The position numbers were made by a program, and so were the translations under genes. From Auanema rhodensis (lineage: Eukaryota > Nematoda > Chromadorea > Rhabditida > Rhabditidae), in the NCBI GenBank assembly GCA_964057225.1, contig OZ059894.1, forward strand, positions 3,782,001-3,846,000: a DNA stretch of 64,000 nt, in the 5' to 3' direction. Shown here in pieces: positions 24,571 through 38,961 of the stretch. The notes beneath the pieces are model-generated. The model was given only the letters and a program-made list of their open reading frames with translations, was not told the DNA's origin and did not search any database. Position 1 is the stretch's first letter; each line of letters opens with the position of its first letter.

Positions 24571-25974
24571 ATTCGATGCGGATTTTCAAGCTGCGTCGAT
24601 CTGTGTTATCAGATTTGCGCTAGCTTAAAAATGCACCGAGATATCAACTGATATAAGTTCACACTTATATCCTCGATTTTGACCCTGAAGAATTAATTTT
24701 TTCGTTGAATAACATCGTCCATCGTCTTTGCCTTGAAAAAAGGAATCTAAAAACATCTTATTTTTGCTAAATTATTTTGAAATTTTTCGAAAAAATTTTT
24801 GTCAAAATGTTTTTGGAAGCAATGTTGATTGTACATGGAAACTCAACATACACTAATGCATCATTTTTCAAACGATCATAACTAATTTTTGTATTAAGCG
24901 TTTCTCAATGTAGTATAGTGCATTCGATGCGGATTTTTAAGCTGCGTCGGTCTGTGTTATCAGATTTGCGCTAGCTTAAAAATGCACCGAGATATCAACT
25001 GATATAAGTTCACACTTATATCCTCGATTTTCACCCTGAAGAATTAATTTTTTCGTTGAATAACAATGTCCATCGTCTTTGCCTTGAAAAAAGGAATCTA
25101 AAAACATCTACTTTTTGCTAAATTATTTTGAAATTTTTCGAAAAAATTTTTGTCAAAATGTTTTTGGAAGCAATATTGAGTGTACATGGAAACTCAACAT
25201 ACACTAATGCATCATTTTTCAAACGATCATAACTAATTTTTGTATTAAGCGTTTCTCAATGTAGTATAGTGCATTCGATGCGGATTTTTAAGCTGCATCG
25301 ATCTGTGTTATCAGATTTGCGCTAGCTTAAAAATGCACCGAGATATCAACTGATATAAGTTCACACTTATATCCTTGATTTTCACCCTGAAGAATTAATT
25401 TTTTCGTTGAATAACAATGTCCATCGTCTTTGCCTCAAAAAAAGGTATCTAAAAACATCTACTTTTTGCTAAATTATTTTGAAATTTTTCGAAAAAATTT
25501 TTGTCAAAATGTTTTTGGAAGCAATGTTGAGTGTACATGGAAACTCAACATACACTAATGCATCATTTTTCAAACGATCATAACTAATTTTTGTATTAAG
25601 CGTTTCTCAATGTCGTATAGTGCATTCGATGCGGATTTTTAAGCTGCGTCGATCTGTTTTATCAGATTTGCGCTAGCTTAAAAATGCACCGAGATATCAA
25701 CTGATATAAGTTCACACTTATATCCTCGATTTTCACCCTGAAGAATTAATTTTTTCGTTGAATAACAATGTCCATCGTCTTCGCCTTGAAAAAAAAAATC
25801 TAAAAACATCTACTTTTTGCTAAATTATTTTGAAATTTTTCGAAAAAATTTTTGTCAAAATGTTTTTGGAAGCAATGTTGAGTGTACATGGAAACTCAAC
25901 ATACACTAATTCATCATTTTTCAAACGATCATAACTAATTTTTGTATTAAGCGTTTCTCAATGTAGTATAGTGC
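24571..25974. repeat. 4-monomer higher-order repeat, copy 2 (1,404 bp)
   Basis: Monomers 71-74 carry all the rare marks of 67-70 in the same order, including the 10-A run near 25789 and CAATATTGAG near 25172. No difference between the two copies was noticed by eye beyond their flanks, so this looks like one of the youngest duplications in the window. Confidence 0.92.
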
Positions 25975-28782
25975 ATTCGATGCGGATTTTTAAGCTGCGT
26001 CGATCTGTTTTATCAGATTTGCGCTAGCTTAAAAATGCACCGAGATATCAACTGATATAAGTTCACACTTATATCCTCGATTTTCACCCTGAAGAATTAA
26101 TTTTTTCGTTGAATAACATCGTCCATCGTCTTTGCCTTGAAAAAAGGAATCTAAAAACATCTACTTTTTGCTAAATTATTTTGAAATTTTTCGAAAAAAT
26201 TTTTGTCAAAATGTTTTTGGAAGCAATGTTGATTGTACATGGAAACTCAACATACACTAATGCATCATTTTTCAAACGATCATAACTAATTTTTGTATTG
26301 AGCGTTTCTCAATGTAGAATAGTGCATTCGATGCGGATTTTTAATCTGCGTCGGTCTGTGTTATCAGATTTGCGCTAGCTTAAAAATGCACCGAGATATC
26401 AACTGATATATGTTCACACTTATATCCTCGATTTTCACCCTGAAGAATTAATTTTTTCGTTGAATAACAATGTCCATCGTCTTTGCCTTGAAAAAAGGAA
26501 TCTAAAAACATCTACTTTTTGCTAAATTATTTTGAAATTTTTCGAAAAAATTTTTGTCAAAATGTTTTTGGAAGCAATGTTGAGTGTACATGGAAACTCA
26601 ACATACACTAATTCATCATTTTTCAAACGATCATAACTAATTTTTGTATTAAGCGTTTCTCAATGTAGTATAGTGCATTCGATGCGGATTTTTAAGCTGC
26701 ATCGATCTGTGTTATCAGATTTGCGCTAGCTTAAAAATGCACCGAGATATCAACTGATATAAGTTCACACTTATATCCTCGATTTTCACCCTGAAGAATT
26801 AATTTTTTCGTTGAATAACATCGTCCATCGTCTTTGCCTTGAAAAAAGGAATCTAAAAACATCTACTTCTTGCTAAATTATTTTGAAATTTTTCGAAAAA
26901 ATTTTTGTCAAAATGTTTTTGGAAGCAATGTTGATTGTACATGGAAACTCAACATACACTAATGCATCATTTTTCAAACGATCATAACTAATTTTTGTAT
27001 TGAGCGTTTCTCAATGTAGAATAGTGCATTCGATGCGGATTTTTAATCTGCGTCGGTCTGTGTTATCAGATTTGCGCTAGCTTAAAAATGCACCGAGATA
27101 TCAACTGATATATGTTCACACTTATATCCTCGATTTTCACCCTGAAGAATTAATTTTTTCGTTGAATAACAATGTCCATCGTCTTTGCCTTGAAAAAAGG
27201 AATCTAAAAACATCTACTTTTTGCTAAATTATTTTGAAATTTTTCGAAAAAATTTTTGTCAAAATGTTTTTGGAAGCAATGTTGAGTGTACATGGAAACT
27301 CAACATACACTAATGCATCATTTTTCAAACGATCATAACTAATTTTTGTATTAAGCGTTTCTCAATGTAGTATAGTGCATTCGATGCGGATTTTTAAGCT
27401 GCATCGATCTGTGTTATCAGATTTGCGGTAGCTTAAAAATGCACCGAGATATCAACTGATATAAGTTCACACTTATATCCTCGATTTTCACCCTGAAGAA
27501 TTAATTTTTTCGTTCAATAACATCGTCCATCGTCTTTGCCTTGAAAAAAGGAATCTAAAAACATCTACTTTTTGCTAAATTATTTTGAAATTTTTCGAAA
27601 AAATTTTTGTCAAAATGTTTTTGGAAGCAATGTTGATTGTACATGGAAACTCAACATACACTAATGCATCATTTTTCAAACGATCATAACTAATTTTTGT
27701 ATTGAGCGTTTCTTAATGTAGAATAGTGCATTTGATGCGGATTTTTAAGCTGCGTCGGTCTGTGTTATCAGATTTGCGCTAGCTTAAAAATGCACCGAGA
27801 TATCAACTGATATATGTTCACACTTATATCCTCGATTTTCACCCTGAAGAATTAATTTTTTCGTTGAATAACAATGTCCATCGTCTTTGCCTTGAAAAAA
27901 GGAATCTAAAAACATCTACTTTTTGCTAAATTATTTTGAAATTTTTCGAAAAAATTTTTGTCAAAATGTTTTTGGAAGCAATGTTGATTGTACATGGAAA
28001 CTCAACATACACTAATGCATCATTTTTCAAACGATCATAACTAACTCTTGTATTGAGCGTTTCTCAATGTAGAATAGTGCATTCGATGCGGATTTTTAAT
28101 CTGCGTCGGTCTGTGTTATCAGATTTGCGCTAGCTTAAAAATGCACCGAGATATCAACTGATATATGTTCACACTTATATCCTCGATTTTCACCCTGAAG
28201 AATTAATTTTTTCGTTGAATAACAATGTCCATCGTCTTTGCCTTGAAAAAAGGAATCTAAAAACATCTACTTTTTGCTAAATTATTTTGAAATTTTTCGA
28301 AAAAATTTTTGTCAAAATGTTTTTGGAAGCAATGTTGAGTGTACATGGAAACTCAACATACACTAATGCATCATTTTTCAAACGATCATAACTAATTTTT
28401 GTATTAAGCGTTTCTCAATGTAGTATAGTGCATTCGATGCGGATTTTTAAGCTGCATCGATCTGTGTTATCAGATTTGCGCTAGCTTAAAAATGCACCGA
28501 GATATCAACTGATATAAGTTCACACTTATATCCTCGATTTTCACCCTGAAGAATTAATTTTTTCGTTCAATAACATCGTCCATCGTCTTTGCCTTGAAAA
28601 AAGGAATCTAAAAACATCTACTTTTTGCTAAATTATTCTGAAATTTTTCGAAAAAATTTTTGTCAAAATGTTTTTGGAAGCAATGTTGATTGTACATGGA
28701 AACTCAACATACACTAATGCATCATTTTTCAAACGATCATAACTAATTTTTGTATTGAGCGTTTCTCAATGTAGAATAGTGC
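25975..28782. repeat. TAATCTG/TAGAATAG family: dimers and a trimer (monomers 75-82)
   Basis: Monomers 75-76 and 77-78 are two rounds of a dimer. The first unit has CATCG, GATTG, TTGAGC and TAGAATAG. The second has TTTTTAATCTG, GTCGGTC, ATATGTTC and CAATG. Monomers 79, 80 and 81 then form a trimer, which restarts with 82 and 83: 79 and 82 share CGTTCAAT, and 80 and 83 share an ATTTG start plus GTCGGTC. Private changes include ACTTCTTGC (77), GCGGTAGC (79), CTAACTCTTG (80) and ATTATTCTG (82). The G20T change in TAATCTG breaks one pair of the large dyad at unit 12-62. Confidence 0.82.
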
Positions 28783-30537
28783 ATTTGATGCGGATTTTTA
28801 AGCTGCGTCGGTCTGTGTTATCAGATTTGCGCTAGCTTAAAAATGCACCGAGATATCAACTGATATATGTTCACACTTATATCCTCGATTTTCACCCTGA
28901 AGAATTAATTTTTTCGTTGAATAACAATGTCCATCGTCTTTGCCTTGAAAAAAGGAATCTAAAAACATCTACTTTTTGCTAAATTATTTTGAAATTTTTC
29001 GAAAAAATTTTTGTCAAAATGTTTTTGGAAGCAATGTTGAGTGTACATGGAAACTCAACATACACTAATGCATCATTTTTCAAACGATCATAACTAATTT
29101 TTGTATTAAGCGTTTCTCAATGTAGTATAGTTCATTCGATGCGGATTTTTAAGCTGCGTCGATCTGTGTTATCAGATTTGCGCTAGCTTAAAAATGCACC
29201 GAGATATCAACTGATATAAGTTCACACTTATATCCTCGATTTTCACCCTGAAGAATTAATTTTTTTGTTGAATAACAATGTCCATCGTCTTTGCCTTGAA
29301 AAAAGGAATCTAAAAACATCTACTTTTTGCTAAATTATTTTGAAATTTTTCGAAAAAATTTTTGTCAAAATGTTTTTGGAAGCAATGTTGAGTGTACATG
29401 GAAACTCAACATACACTAATGCATCATTTTTCAAACGATCATAACTAATTTTTGTATTAAGCGTTTCTCAATGTAGTATAGTGCATTCGATGCGGATTTT
29501 TAAGCTGCATCGATCTGTGTTATCAGATTTGCGCTAGCTTAAAAATGCACCGAGATATCAACTGATATAAGTTCACACTTATATCCTCGATTTTCACCCT
29601 GAAGAATTAATTTTTTCGTTGAATAACAATGTCCATCGTCTTTGCCTCAAAAAAAGGTATCTAAAAACATCTACTTTTTGCTAAATTATTTTGAAATTTT
29701 TCGAAAAAATTTTTGTCAAAATGTTTTTGGAAGCAATGTTGAGTGTACATGGAAACTCAACATACACTAATTCATCATTTTCCAAACGATCATAACTAAT
29801 TTTTGTATTGAGCGTTTCTCAATGTAGTATAGTGCATTCGATGCGGATTTTTAAGCTGCATCGATCTGTGTTATCAGATTTGCGCTAGCTTAAAAATGCA
29901 CCGAGATATCAACTGATATAAGTTCACACTTATATCCTCGATTTTCACCCTGAAGAATTAATTTTTTCGTTGAATAACAATGTCCATCGTCTTCGCCTTA
30001 AAAAAAGGTATCTAAAAACATCTACTTTTTGCTAAATTATTTTGAAATTTTTCGAAAAAATTTTTGTCAAAATGTTTTTGGAAGCAATGTTGATTGTACA
30101 TGGAAACTCAACATACACTAATGCATCATTTTTCAAACGATCATAACTAATTTTTGTATTGAGCGTTTCTCAATGTAGAATAGTGCATTTGATGCGGATT
30201 TTTAAGCTGCGTCGGTCTGTGTTATCAGATTTGCGCTAGCTTAAAAATGCACCGAGATATCAACTGATATATGTTCACACTTATATCCTCGATTTTCACC
30301 CTGAAGAATTAATTTTTTCGTTGAATAACAATGTCCATCGTCTTTGCCTTGAAAAAAGGAATCTAAAAACATCTACTTTTTGCTAAATTATTTTGAAATT
30401 TTTCGAAAAAATTTTTGTCAAAATGTTTTTGGAAGCAATGTTGAGTGTACATGGAAACTCAACATACACTAATGCATCATTTTTCAAACGATCATAACTA
30501 ATTTTTGTATTAAGCGTTTCTCAATGTAGTATAGTTC
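28783..30537. repeat. 4-monomer register leading into the 11-mer (monomers 83-87)
   Basis: Monomers 83, 84 and 85 recur as 87, 88 and 89 at an offset of 1,404 bp. The marks are TAGTTCATT (29131 and 30535), ATTTTTTTGTTG with CAATG, and TTCATCATTTTCC (29781 and 31185). Monomer 86 does not match 90: it has TTCGCCTTA, GATTG and TAGAATAG. This block is a shorter version of the start of the following 11-mer. Confidence 0.85.
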
Positions 30538-33500
30538 ATTCGATGCGGATTTTTAAGCTGCGTCGATCTGTGTTATCAGATTTGCGCTAGCTTAAAAATG
30601 CACCGAGATATCAACTGATATAAGTTCACACTTATATCCTCGATTTTCACCCTGAAGAATTAATTTTTTTGTTGAATAACAATGTCCATCGTCTTTGCCT
30701 TGAAAAAAGGAATCTAAAAACATCTACTTTTTGCTAAATTATTTTGAAATTTTTCGAAAAAATTTTTGTCAAAATGTTTTTGGAAGCAATGTTGAGTGTA
30801 CATGGAAACTCAACATACACTAATGCATCATTTTTCAAACGATCATAACTAATTTTTGTATTAAGCGTTTCTCAATGTAGTATAGTGCATTCGATGCGGA
30901 TTTTTAAGCTGCATCGATCTGTGTTATCAGATTTGCGCTAGCTTAAAAATGCACCGAGATATCAACTGATATAAGTTCACACTTATATCCTCGATTTTCA
31001 CCCTGAAGAATTAATTTTTTCGTTGAATAACAATGTCCATCGTCTTTGCCTCAAAAAAAGGTATCTTAAAACATCTACTTTTTGCTAAATTATTTTGAAA
31101 TTTTTCGAAAAAATTTTTGTCAAAATGTTTTTGGAAGCAATGTTGAGTGTACATGGAAACTCAACATACACTAATTCATCATTTTCCAAACGATCATAAC
31201 TAATTTTTGTATTGAGCGTTTCTCAATGTAGTATAGTGCATTCGATGCGGATTTTTAAGCTGCATCGATCTGTGTTATCAGATTTGCGCTAGCTTAAAAA
31301 TGCACCGAGATATCAACTGATATAAGTTCACACTTATATCCTCGATTTTCACCCTGAAGAATTAATTTTTTCGTTGAATAACAATGTCCATCGTCTTTGC
31401 CTCAAAAAAAGGTATCTAAAAACATCTACTTTTTGCTAAATTATTTTGAAATTTTTCGAAAAAATTTTTGTCAAAATGTTTTTGGAAGCAATGTTGAGTG
31501 TACATGGAAACTCAACATACACTAATGCATCATTTTTCAAACGATCATAACTAATTTTTGTATTAAGCGTTTCTCAATGTAGTATAGTGCATTCGATGCG
31601 GATTTTTAAGCTGCGTCGATCTGTTTTATCAGATTTGCGCTAGCTTAAAAATGCACCGAGATATCAACTGATATAAGTTCACACTTATATCCTCGATTTT
31701 CACCCTGAAGAATTAATTTTTTCGTTGAATAACAATGTCCATCGTCTTCGCCTTAAAAAAAGGTATCTAAAAACATCTACTTTTCGCTAAATTATTTTGA
31801 AATTTTTCGAAAAAATTTTTGTCAAAATGTTTTTGGAAGCAATGTTGAGTGTACATGGAAACTCAACATACACTAATGCATCATTTTTCAAACGATCATA
31901 ACTAATTTTTGTATTAAGCGTTTCTCAATGTAGTATAGTGCATTCGATGCGGATTTTTAAACTGCGTCGATCTGTTTTATCAGATTTGCGCAAGCTTAAA
32001 AATGCACCGAGATATCAACTGATATAAGTTCACGCTTATATCCTCGATTTTCACCCTGAAGAATTAATTTTTTTGTTGAATAACAATGTCCATCGTCTTC
32101 GCCTTAAAAAAAGGTATCTAAAAACATCTACTTTTTGCTAAATTATTTTGAAATTTTTCGAAAAAATTTTTGTCAAAATGTTTTTGGAAGCAATGTTGAG
32201 TGTACATGGAAACTCAACATACACTAATGCATCATTTTTCAAACGATCATAACTAATTTTTGTATTAAGCGTTTCTCAATGTAGTATAGTGCATTCGATG
32301 CGGATTTTTAAGCTGCGTCGATCTGTTTTATCAGATTTGCGCTAGCTTAAAAATGCACCGAGATATCAACTGATATAAGTTCACACTTATATCCTCGATT
32401 TTCACCCTGAAGAATTAATTTTTTCGTTGAATAACAATGTCCATCGTCTTCGCCTTAAAAAAAGGTATCTAAAAACATCTACTTTTTGCTAAATTATTTT
32501 GAAATTTTTCGAAAAAATTTTTGTCAAAATGTTTTTGGAAGCAATGTTGAGTGTACATGGAAACTCAACATACACTAATGCATCATTTTTCAAACGATCA
32601 TAACTAATTTTTGTATTAAGCGTTTCTCAATGTAGTATAGTGCATTCGATGCGGATTTTTAAACTGCGTCGATCTGTTTTATCAGATTTGCGCAAGCTTA
32701 AAAATGCACCGAGATATCAACTGATATAAGTTCACGCTTATATCCTCGATTTTCACCCTGAAGAATTAATTTTTTTGTTGAATAACAATGTCCATCGTCT
32801 TCGCCTTAAAAAAAGGTATCTAAAAACATCTACTTTTTGCTAAATTATTTTGAAATTTTTCGAAAAAATTTTTGTCAAAATGTTTTTGGAAGCAATGTTG
32901 AGTGTACATGGAAACTCAACATACACTAATGCATCATTTTTCAAACGATCATAACTAATTTTTGTATTAAGCGTTTCTCAATGTAGTATAGTGCATTCGA
33001 TGCGGATTTTTAAGCTGCGTCGATCTGTTTTATCAGATTTGCGCTAGCTTAAAAATGCACCGAGATATCAACTGATATAAGTTCACACTTATATCCTCGA
33101 TTTTCACCCTGAAGAATTAATTTTTTCGTTGAATAACAATGTCCATCGTCTTCGCCTTAAAAAAAGGTATCTAAAAACATCTACTTTTTGCTAAATTATT
33201 TTGAAATTTTTCGAAAAAATTTTTGTCAAAATGTTTTTGGAAGCAATGTTGAGTGTACATGGAAACTCAACATACACTAATGCATCATTTTTCAAACGAT
33301 CATAACTAATTTTTGTATTAAGCGTTTCTCAATGTAGTATAGTGCATTCGATGCAGATTTTTAAGCTGCGTCGATCTGTTTTATCAGATTTGCGCTAGCT
33401 TAAAAATGCACCGAGATATCAACTGATATAAGTTCACACTTATATCCTCGATTTTCACCCTGAAGAATTAATTTTTTCGTTGAATAACAATGTCCATCGT

Positions 33501-34398
33501 CTTTGCCTTGAAAAAAGGAATCTAAAAACATCTACTTTTTGCTAAATTATTTTGAAATTTTTCGAAAAAATTTTTGTCAAAATGTTTTTGGAAGCAATGT
33601 TGAGTGTACATGGAAACTCAACATACACTAATGCATCATTTTTCAAACGATCATAACTTATTTTTGTATTAAGCGTTTCTCAATGTCGTATAGTGCATTT
33701 GATGCGGATTTTTAAGCTGCGTCGGTCTGTGTTATCAGATTTGCGCTAGCTTAAAAATGCACCGAGATATCAACTGATATAAGTTCACACTTATATCCTC
33801 GATTTTCACCCTGAAGAATTAATTTTTTCGTTGAATAACAATGTCCATCGTCTTCGCCTTAAAAAAAGGTATCTAAAAACATCTACTTTTCGCTAAATTA
33901 TTTTGAAATTTTTCGAAAAAATTTTTGTCAAAATGTTTTTGGAAGCAATGTTGAGTGTACATGGAAACTCAACATACACTAATGCATCATTTTTCAAACG
34001 ATCATAACTACTTTTTGTATTAAGCGTTTCTCAATGTAGTATAGTGCATTCGATGCGGATTTTTAAGCTGCGTCGATCTGTTTTATCAGATTTGCGCAAG
34101 CTTAAAAATGCACCGAGATATCAACTGATATAAGTTCACACTTATATCCTCGATTTTCACCCTGAAGAATTAATTTTTTTGTTGAATAACAATGTCCATC
34201 GTCTTCGCCTTAAAAAAAGGTATCTAAAAACATCTACTTTTTGCTAAATTATTTTGAAATTTTTCGAAAAAATTTTTGTCAAAATGTTTTTGGAAGCAAT
34301 GTTGAGTGTACATGGAAACTCAACATACACTAATGCATCATTTTTCAAACGATCATAACTAATTTTTGTATTAAGCGTTTCTCAATGTAGTATAGTTC
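30538..34398. repeat. 11-monomer higher-order repeat, copy 1 (3,861 bp)
   Basis: Monomers 88-98 recur at 99-109, 3,861 bp (11 x 351) downstream. Shared rare marks: the TCCAAACG unit with TATCTTAAAAC (89/100), CTTTTCGC (91/102), TTAAACTGCG with GCAAGC and CACGCTT (92/103), GATGCAGATT (33353/37214) with AACTTATTTTT (96/107), and AACTACTTTTTG (34009/37870). Monomers 92-93 (31942-32643) and 94-95 (32644-33345) are a dimer duplicated inside the 11-mer, so the dimer arose before the 11-mer was copied. Confidence 0.93.
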
Positions 34399-37300
34399 AT
34401 TCGATGCGGATTTTTAAGCTGCGTCGATCTGTGTTATCAGATTTGCGCTAGCTTAAAAATGCACCGAGATATCAACTGATATAAGTTCACACTTATATCC
34501 TCGATTTTCACCCTGAAGAATTAATTTTTTTGTTGAATAACAATGTCCATCGTCTTTGCCTTGAAAAAAGGAATCTAAAAACATCTACTTTTTGCTAAAT
34601 TATTTTGAAATTTTTCGAAAAAATTTTTGTCAAAATGTTTTTGGAAGCAATGTTGAGTGTACATGGAAACTCAACATACACTAATGCATCATTTTTCAAA
34701 CGATCATAACTAATTTTTGTATTAAGCGTTTCTCAATGTAGTATAGTGCATTCGATGCGGATTTTTAAGCTGCATCGATCTGTGTTATCAGATTTGCGCT
34801 AGCTTAAAAATGCACCGAGATATCAACTGATATAAGTTCACACTTATATCCTCGATTTTCACCCTGAAGAATTAATTTTTTCGTTGAATAACAATGTCCA
34901 TCGTCTTTGCCTCAAAAAAAGGTATCTTAAAACATCTACTTTTTGCTAAATTATTTTGAAATTTTTCGAAAAAATTTTTGTCAAAATGTTTTTGGAAGCA
35001 ATGTTGAGTGTACATGGAAACTCAACATACACTAATTCATCATTTTCCAAACGATCATAACTAATTTTTGTATTGAGCGTTTCTCAATGTAGTATAGTGC
35101 ATTCGATGCGGATTTTTAAGCTGCATCGATCTGTGTTATCAGATTTGCGCTAGCTTAAAAATGCACCGAGATATCAACTGATATAAGTTCACACTTATAT
35201 CCTCGATTTTCACCCTGAAGAATTAATTTTTTCGTTGAATAACAATGTCCATCGTCTTTGCCTCAAAAAAAGGTATCTAAAAACATCTACTTTTTGCTAA
35301 ATTATTTTGAAATTTTTCGAAAAAATTTTTGTCAAAATGTTTTTGGAAGCAATGTTGAGTGTACATGGAAACTCAACATACACTAATGCATCATTTTTCA
35401 AACGATCATAACTAATTTTTGTATTAAGCGTTTCTCAATGTAGTATAGTGCATTCGATGCGGATTTTTAAGCTGCGTCGATCTGTTTTATCAGATTTGCG
35501 CTAGCTTAAAAATGCACCGAGATATCAACTGATATAAGTTCACACTTATATCCTCGATTTTCACCCTGAAGAATTAATTTTTTCGTTGAATAACAATGTC
35601 CATCGTCTTCGCCTTAAAAAAAGGTATCTAAAAACATCTACTTTTCGCTAAATTATTTTGAAATTTTTCGAAAAAATTTTTGTCAAAATGTTTTTGGAAG
35701 CAATGTTGAGTGTACATGGAAACTCAACATACACTAATGCATCATTTTTCAAACGATCATAACTAATTTTTGTATTAAGCGTTTCTCAATGTAGTATAGT
35801 GCATTCGATGCGGATTTTTAAACTGCGTCGATCTGTTTTATCAGATTTGCGCAAGCTTAAAAATGCACCGAGATATCAACTGATATAAGTTCACGCTTAT
35901 ATCCTCGATTTTCACCCTGAAGAATTAATTTTTTTGTTGAATAACAATGTCCATCGTCTTCGCCTTAAAAAAAGGTATCTAAAAACATCTACTTTTTGCT
36001 AAATTATTTTGAAATTTTTCGAAAAAATTTTTGTCAAAATGTTTTTGGAAGCAATGTTGAGTGTACATGGAAACTCAACATACACTAATGCATCATTTTT
36101 CAAACGATCATAACTAATTTTTGTATTAAGCGTTTCTCAATGTAGTATAGTGCATTCGATGCGGATTTTTAAGCTGCGTCGATCTGTTTTATCAGATTTG
36201 CGCTAGCTTAAAAATGCACCGAGATATCAACTGATATAAGTTCACACTTATATCCTCGATTTTCACCCTGAAGAATTAATTTTTTCGTTGAATAACAATG
36301 TCCATCGTCTTCGCCTTAAAAAAAGGTATCTAAAAACATCTACTTTTTGCTAAATTATTTTGAAATTTTTCGAAAAAATTTTTGTCAAAATGTTTTTGGA
36401 AGCAATGTTGAGTGTACATGGAAACTCAACATACACTAATGCATCATTTTTCAAACGATCATAACTAATTTTTGTATTAAGCGTTTCTCAATGTAGTATA
36501 GTGCATTCGATGCGGATTTTTAAACTGCGTCGATCTGTTTTATCAGATTTGCGCAAGCTTAAAAATGCACCGAGATATCAACTGATATAAGTTCACGCTT
36601 ATATCCTCGATTTTCACCCTGAAGAATTAATTTTTTTGTTGAATAACAATGTCCATCGTCTTCGCCTTAAAAAAAGGTATCTAAAAACATCTACTTTTTG
36701 CTAAATTATTTTGAAATTTTTCGAAAAAATTTTTGTCAAAATGTTTTTGGAAGCAATGTTGAGTGTACATGGAAACTCAACATACACTAATGCATCATTT
36801 TTCAAACGATCATAACTAATTTTTGTATTAAGCGTTTCTCAATGTAGTATAGTGCATTCGATGCGGATTTTTAAGCTGCGTCGATCTGTTTTATCAGATT
36901 TGCGCTAGCTTAAAAATGCACCGAGATATCAACTGATATAAGTTCACACTTATATCCTCGATTTTCACCCTGAAGAATTAATTTTTTCGTTGAATAACAA
37001 TGTCCATCGTCTTCGCCTTAAAAAAAGGTATCTAAAAACATCTACTTTTTGCTAAATTATTTTGAAATTTTTCGAAAAAATTTTTGTCAAAATGTTTTTG
37101 GAAGCAATGTTGAGTGTACATGGAAACTCAACATACACTAATGCATCATTTTTCAAACGATCATAACTAATTTTTGTATTAAGCGTTTCTCAATGTAGTA
37201 TAGTGCATTCGATGCAGATTTTTAAGCTGCGTCGATCTGTTTTATCAGATTTGCGCTAGCTTAAAAATGCACCGAGATATCAACTGATATAAGTTCACAC

Positions 37301-38259
37301 TTATATCCTCGATTTTCACCCTGAAGAATTAATTTTTTCGTTGAATAACAATGTCCATCGTCTTTGCCTTGAAAAAAGGAATCTAAAAACATCTACTTTT
37401 TGCTAAATTATTTTGAAATTTTTCGAAAAAATTTTTGTCAAAATGTTTTTGGAAGCAATGTTGAGTGTACATGGAAACTCAACATACACTAATGCATCAT
37501 TTTTCAAACGATCATAACTTATTTTTGTATTAAGCGTTTCTCAATGTCGTATAGTGCATTTGATGCGGATTTTTAAGCTGCGTCGGTCTGTGTTATCAGA
37601 TTTGCGCTAGCTTAAAAATGCACCGAGATATCAACTGATATAAGTTCACACTTATATCCTCGATTTTCACCCTGAAGAATTAATTTTTTCGTTGAATAAC
37701 AATGTCCATCGTCTTCGCCTTAAAAAAAGGTATCTAAAAACATCTACTTTTCGCTAAATTATTTTGAAATTTTTCGAAAAAATTTTTGTCAAAATGTTTT
37801 TGGAAGCAATGTTGAGTGTACATGGAAACTCAACATACACTAATGCATCATTTTTCAAACGATCATAACTACTTTTTGTATTAAGCGTTTCTCAATGTAG
37901 TATAGTGCATTCGATGCGGATTTTTAAGCTGCGTCGATCTGTTTTATCAGATTTGCGCAAGCTTAAAAATGCACCGAGATATCAACTGATATAAGTTCAC
38001 ACTTATATCCTCGATTTTCACCCTGAAGAATTAATTTTTTTGTTGAATAACAATGTCCATCGTCTTCGCCTTAAAAAAAGGTATCTAAAAACATCTACTT
38101 TTTGCTAAATTATTTTGAAATTTTTCGAAAAAATTTTTGTCAAAATGTTTTTGGAAGCAATGTTGAGTGTACATGGAAACTCAACATACACTAATGCATC
38201 ATTTTTCAAACGATCATAACTAATTTTTGTATTAAGCGTTTCTCAATGTAGTATAGTGC
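34399..38259. repeat. 11-monomer higher-order repeat, copy 2 (3,861 bp)
   Basis: Monomers 99-109 follow 88-98 in order, including the nested dimer at 35803-37206. The last unit differs at its end: monomer 98 ends TAGTTCATT, leading into the second copy, whereas 109 ends with the ordinary TAGTGCATT. This places the right breakpoint near 38259. Confidence 0.92.
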
Positions 38260-38961
38260 ATTCGATGCGGATTTTTAAGCTGCGTCGATCTGTTTTATCA
38301 GATTTGCGCTAGCTTAAAAATGCACCGAGATATCAACTGATATAAGTTCACACTTATATCCTCGATTTTCACCCTGAAGAATTAATTTTTTCGTTGAATA
38401 ACAATGTCCATCGTCTTCGCCTTAAAAAAAGGTATCTAAAAACATCTACTTTTTGCTAAATTATTTTGAAATTTTTCGAAAAAATTTTTGTCAAAATGTT
38501 TTTGGAAGCAATGTTGAGTGTACATGGAAACTCAACATACACTAATGCATCATTTTTCAAACGATCATAACTAATTTTTGTATTAAGCGTTTCTCAATGT
38601 AGTATAGTGCATTCGATGCGGATTTTTAAGCTGCGTCGATCTGTTTTATCAGATTTGCGCTAGCTTAAAAATGCACCGAGATATCAACTGATATAAGTTC
38701 ACACTTATATCCTCGATTTTCACCCTGAAGAATTAATTTTTTCGTTGAATAACAATGTCCATCGTCTTCGCCTTAAAAAAAGGTATCTAAAAACATCTAC
38801 TTTTTGCTAAATTATTTTGAAATTTTTCGAAAAAATTTTTGTCAAAATGTTTTTGGAAGCAATGTTGAGTGTACATGGAAACTCAACATACACTAATGCA
38901 TCATTTTTCAAACGATCATAACTAATTTTTGTATTAAGCGTTTCTCAATGTAGTATAGTGC
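38260..38961. repeat. Two plain GTTTT-family monomers (110-111)
   Basis: Both units carry the most common set of the right half of the window: GCGTCGATC, GTTTTATC, TTCGCCTTAAAAAAAGGTATC, GAGTGT, TGCATC and TTAAGCG. They have no private marks and separate the 11-mer from the 14-mer. Confidence 0.8.
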
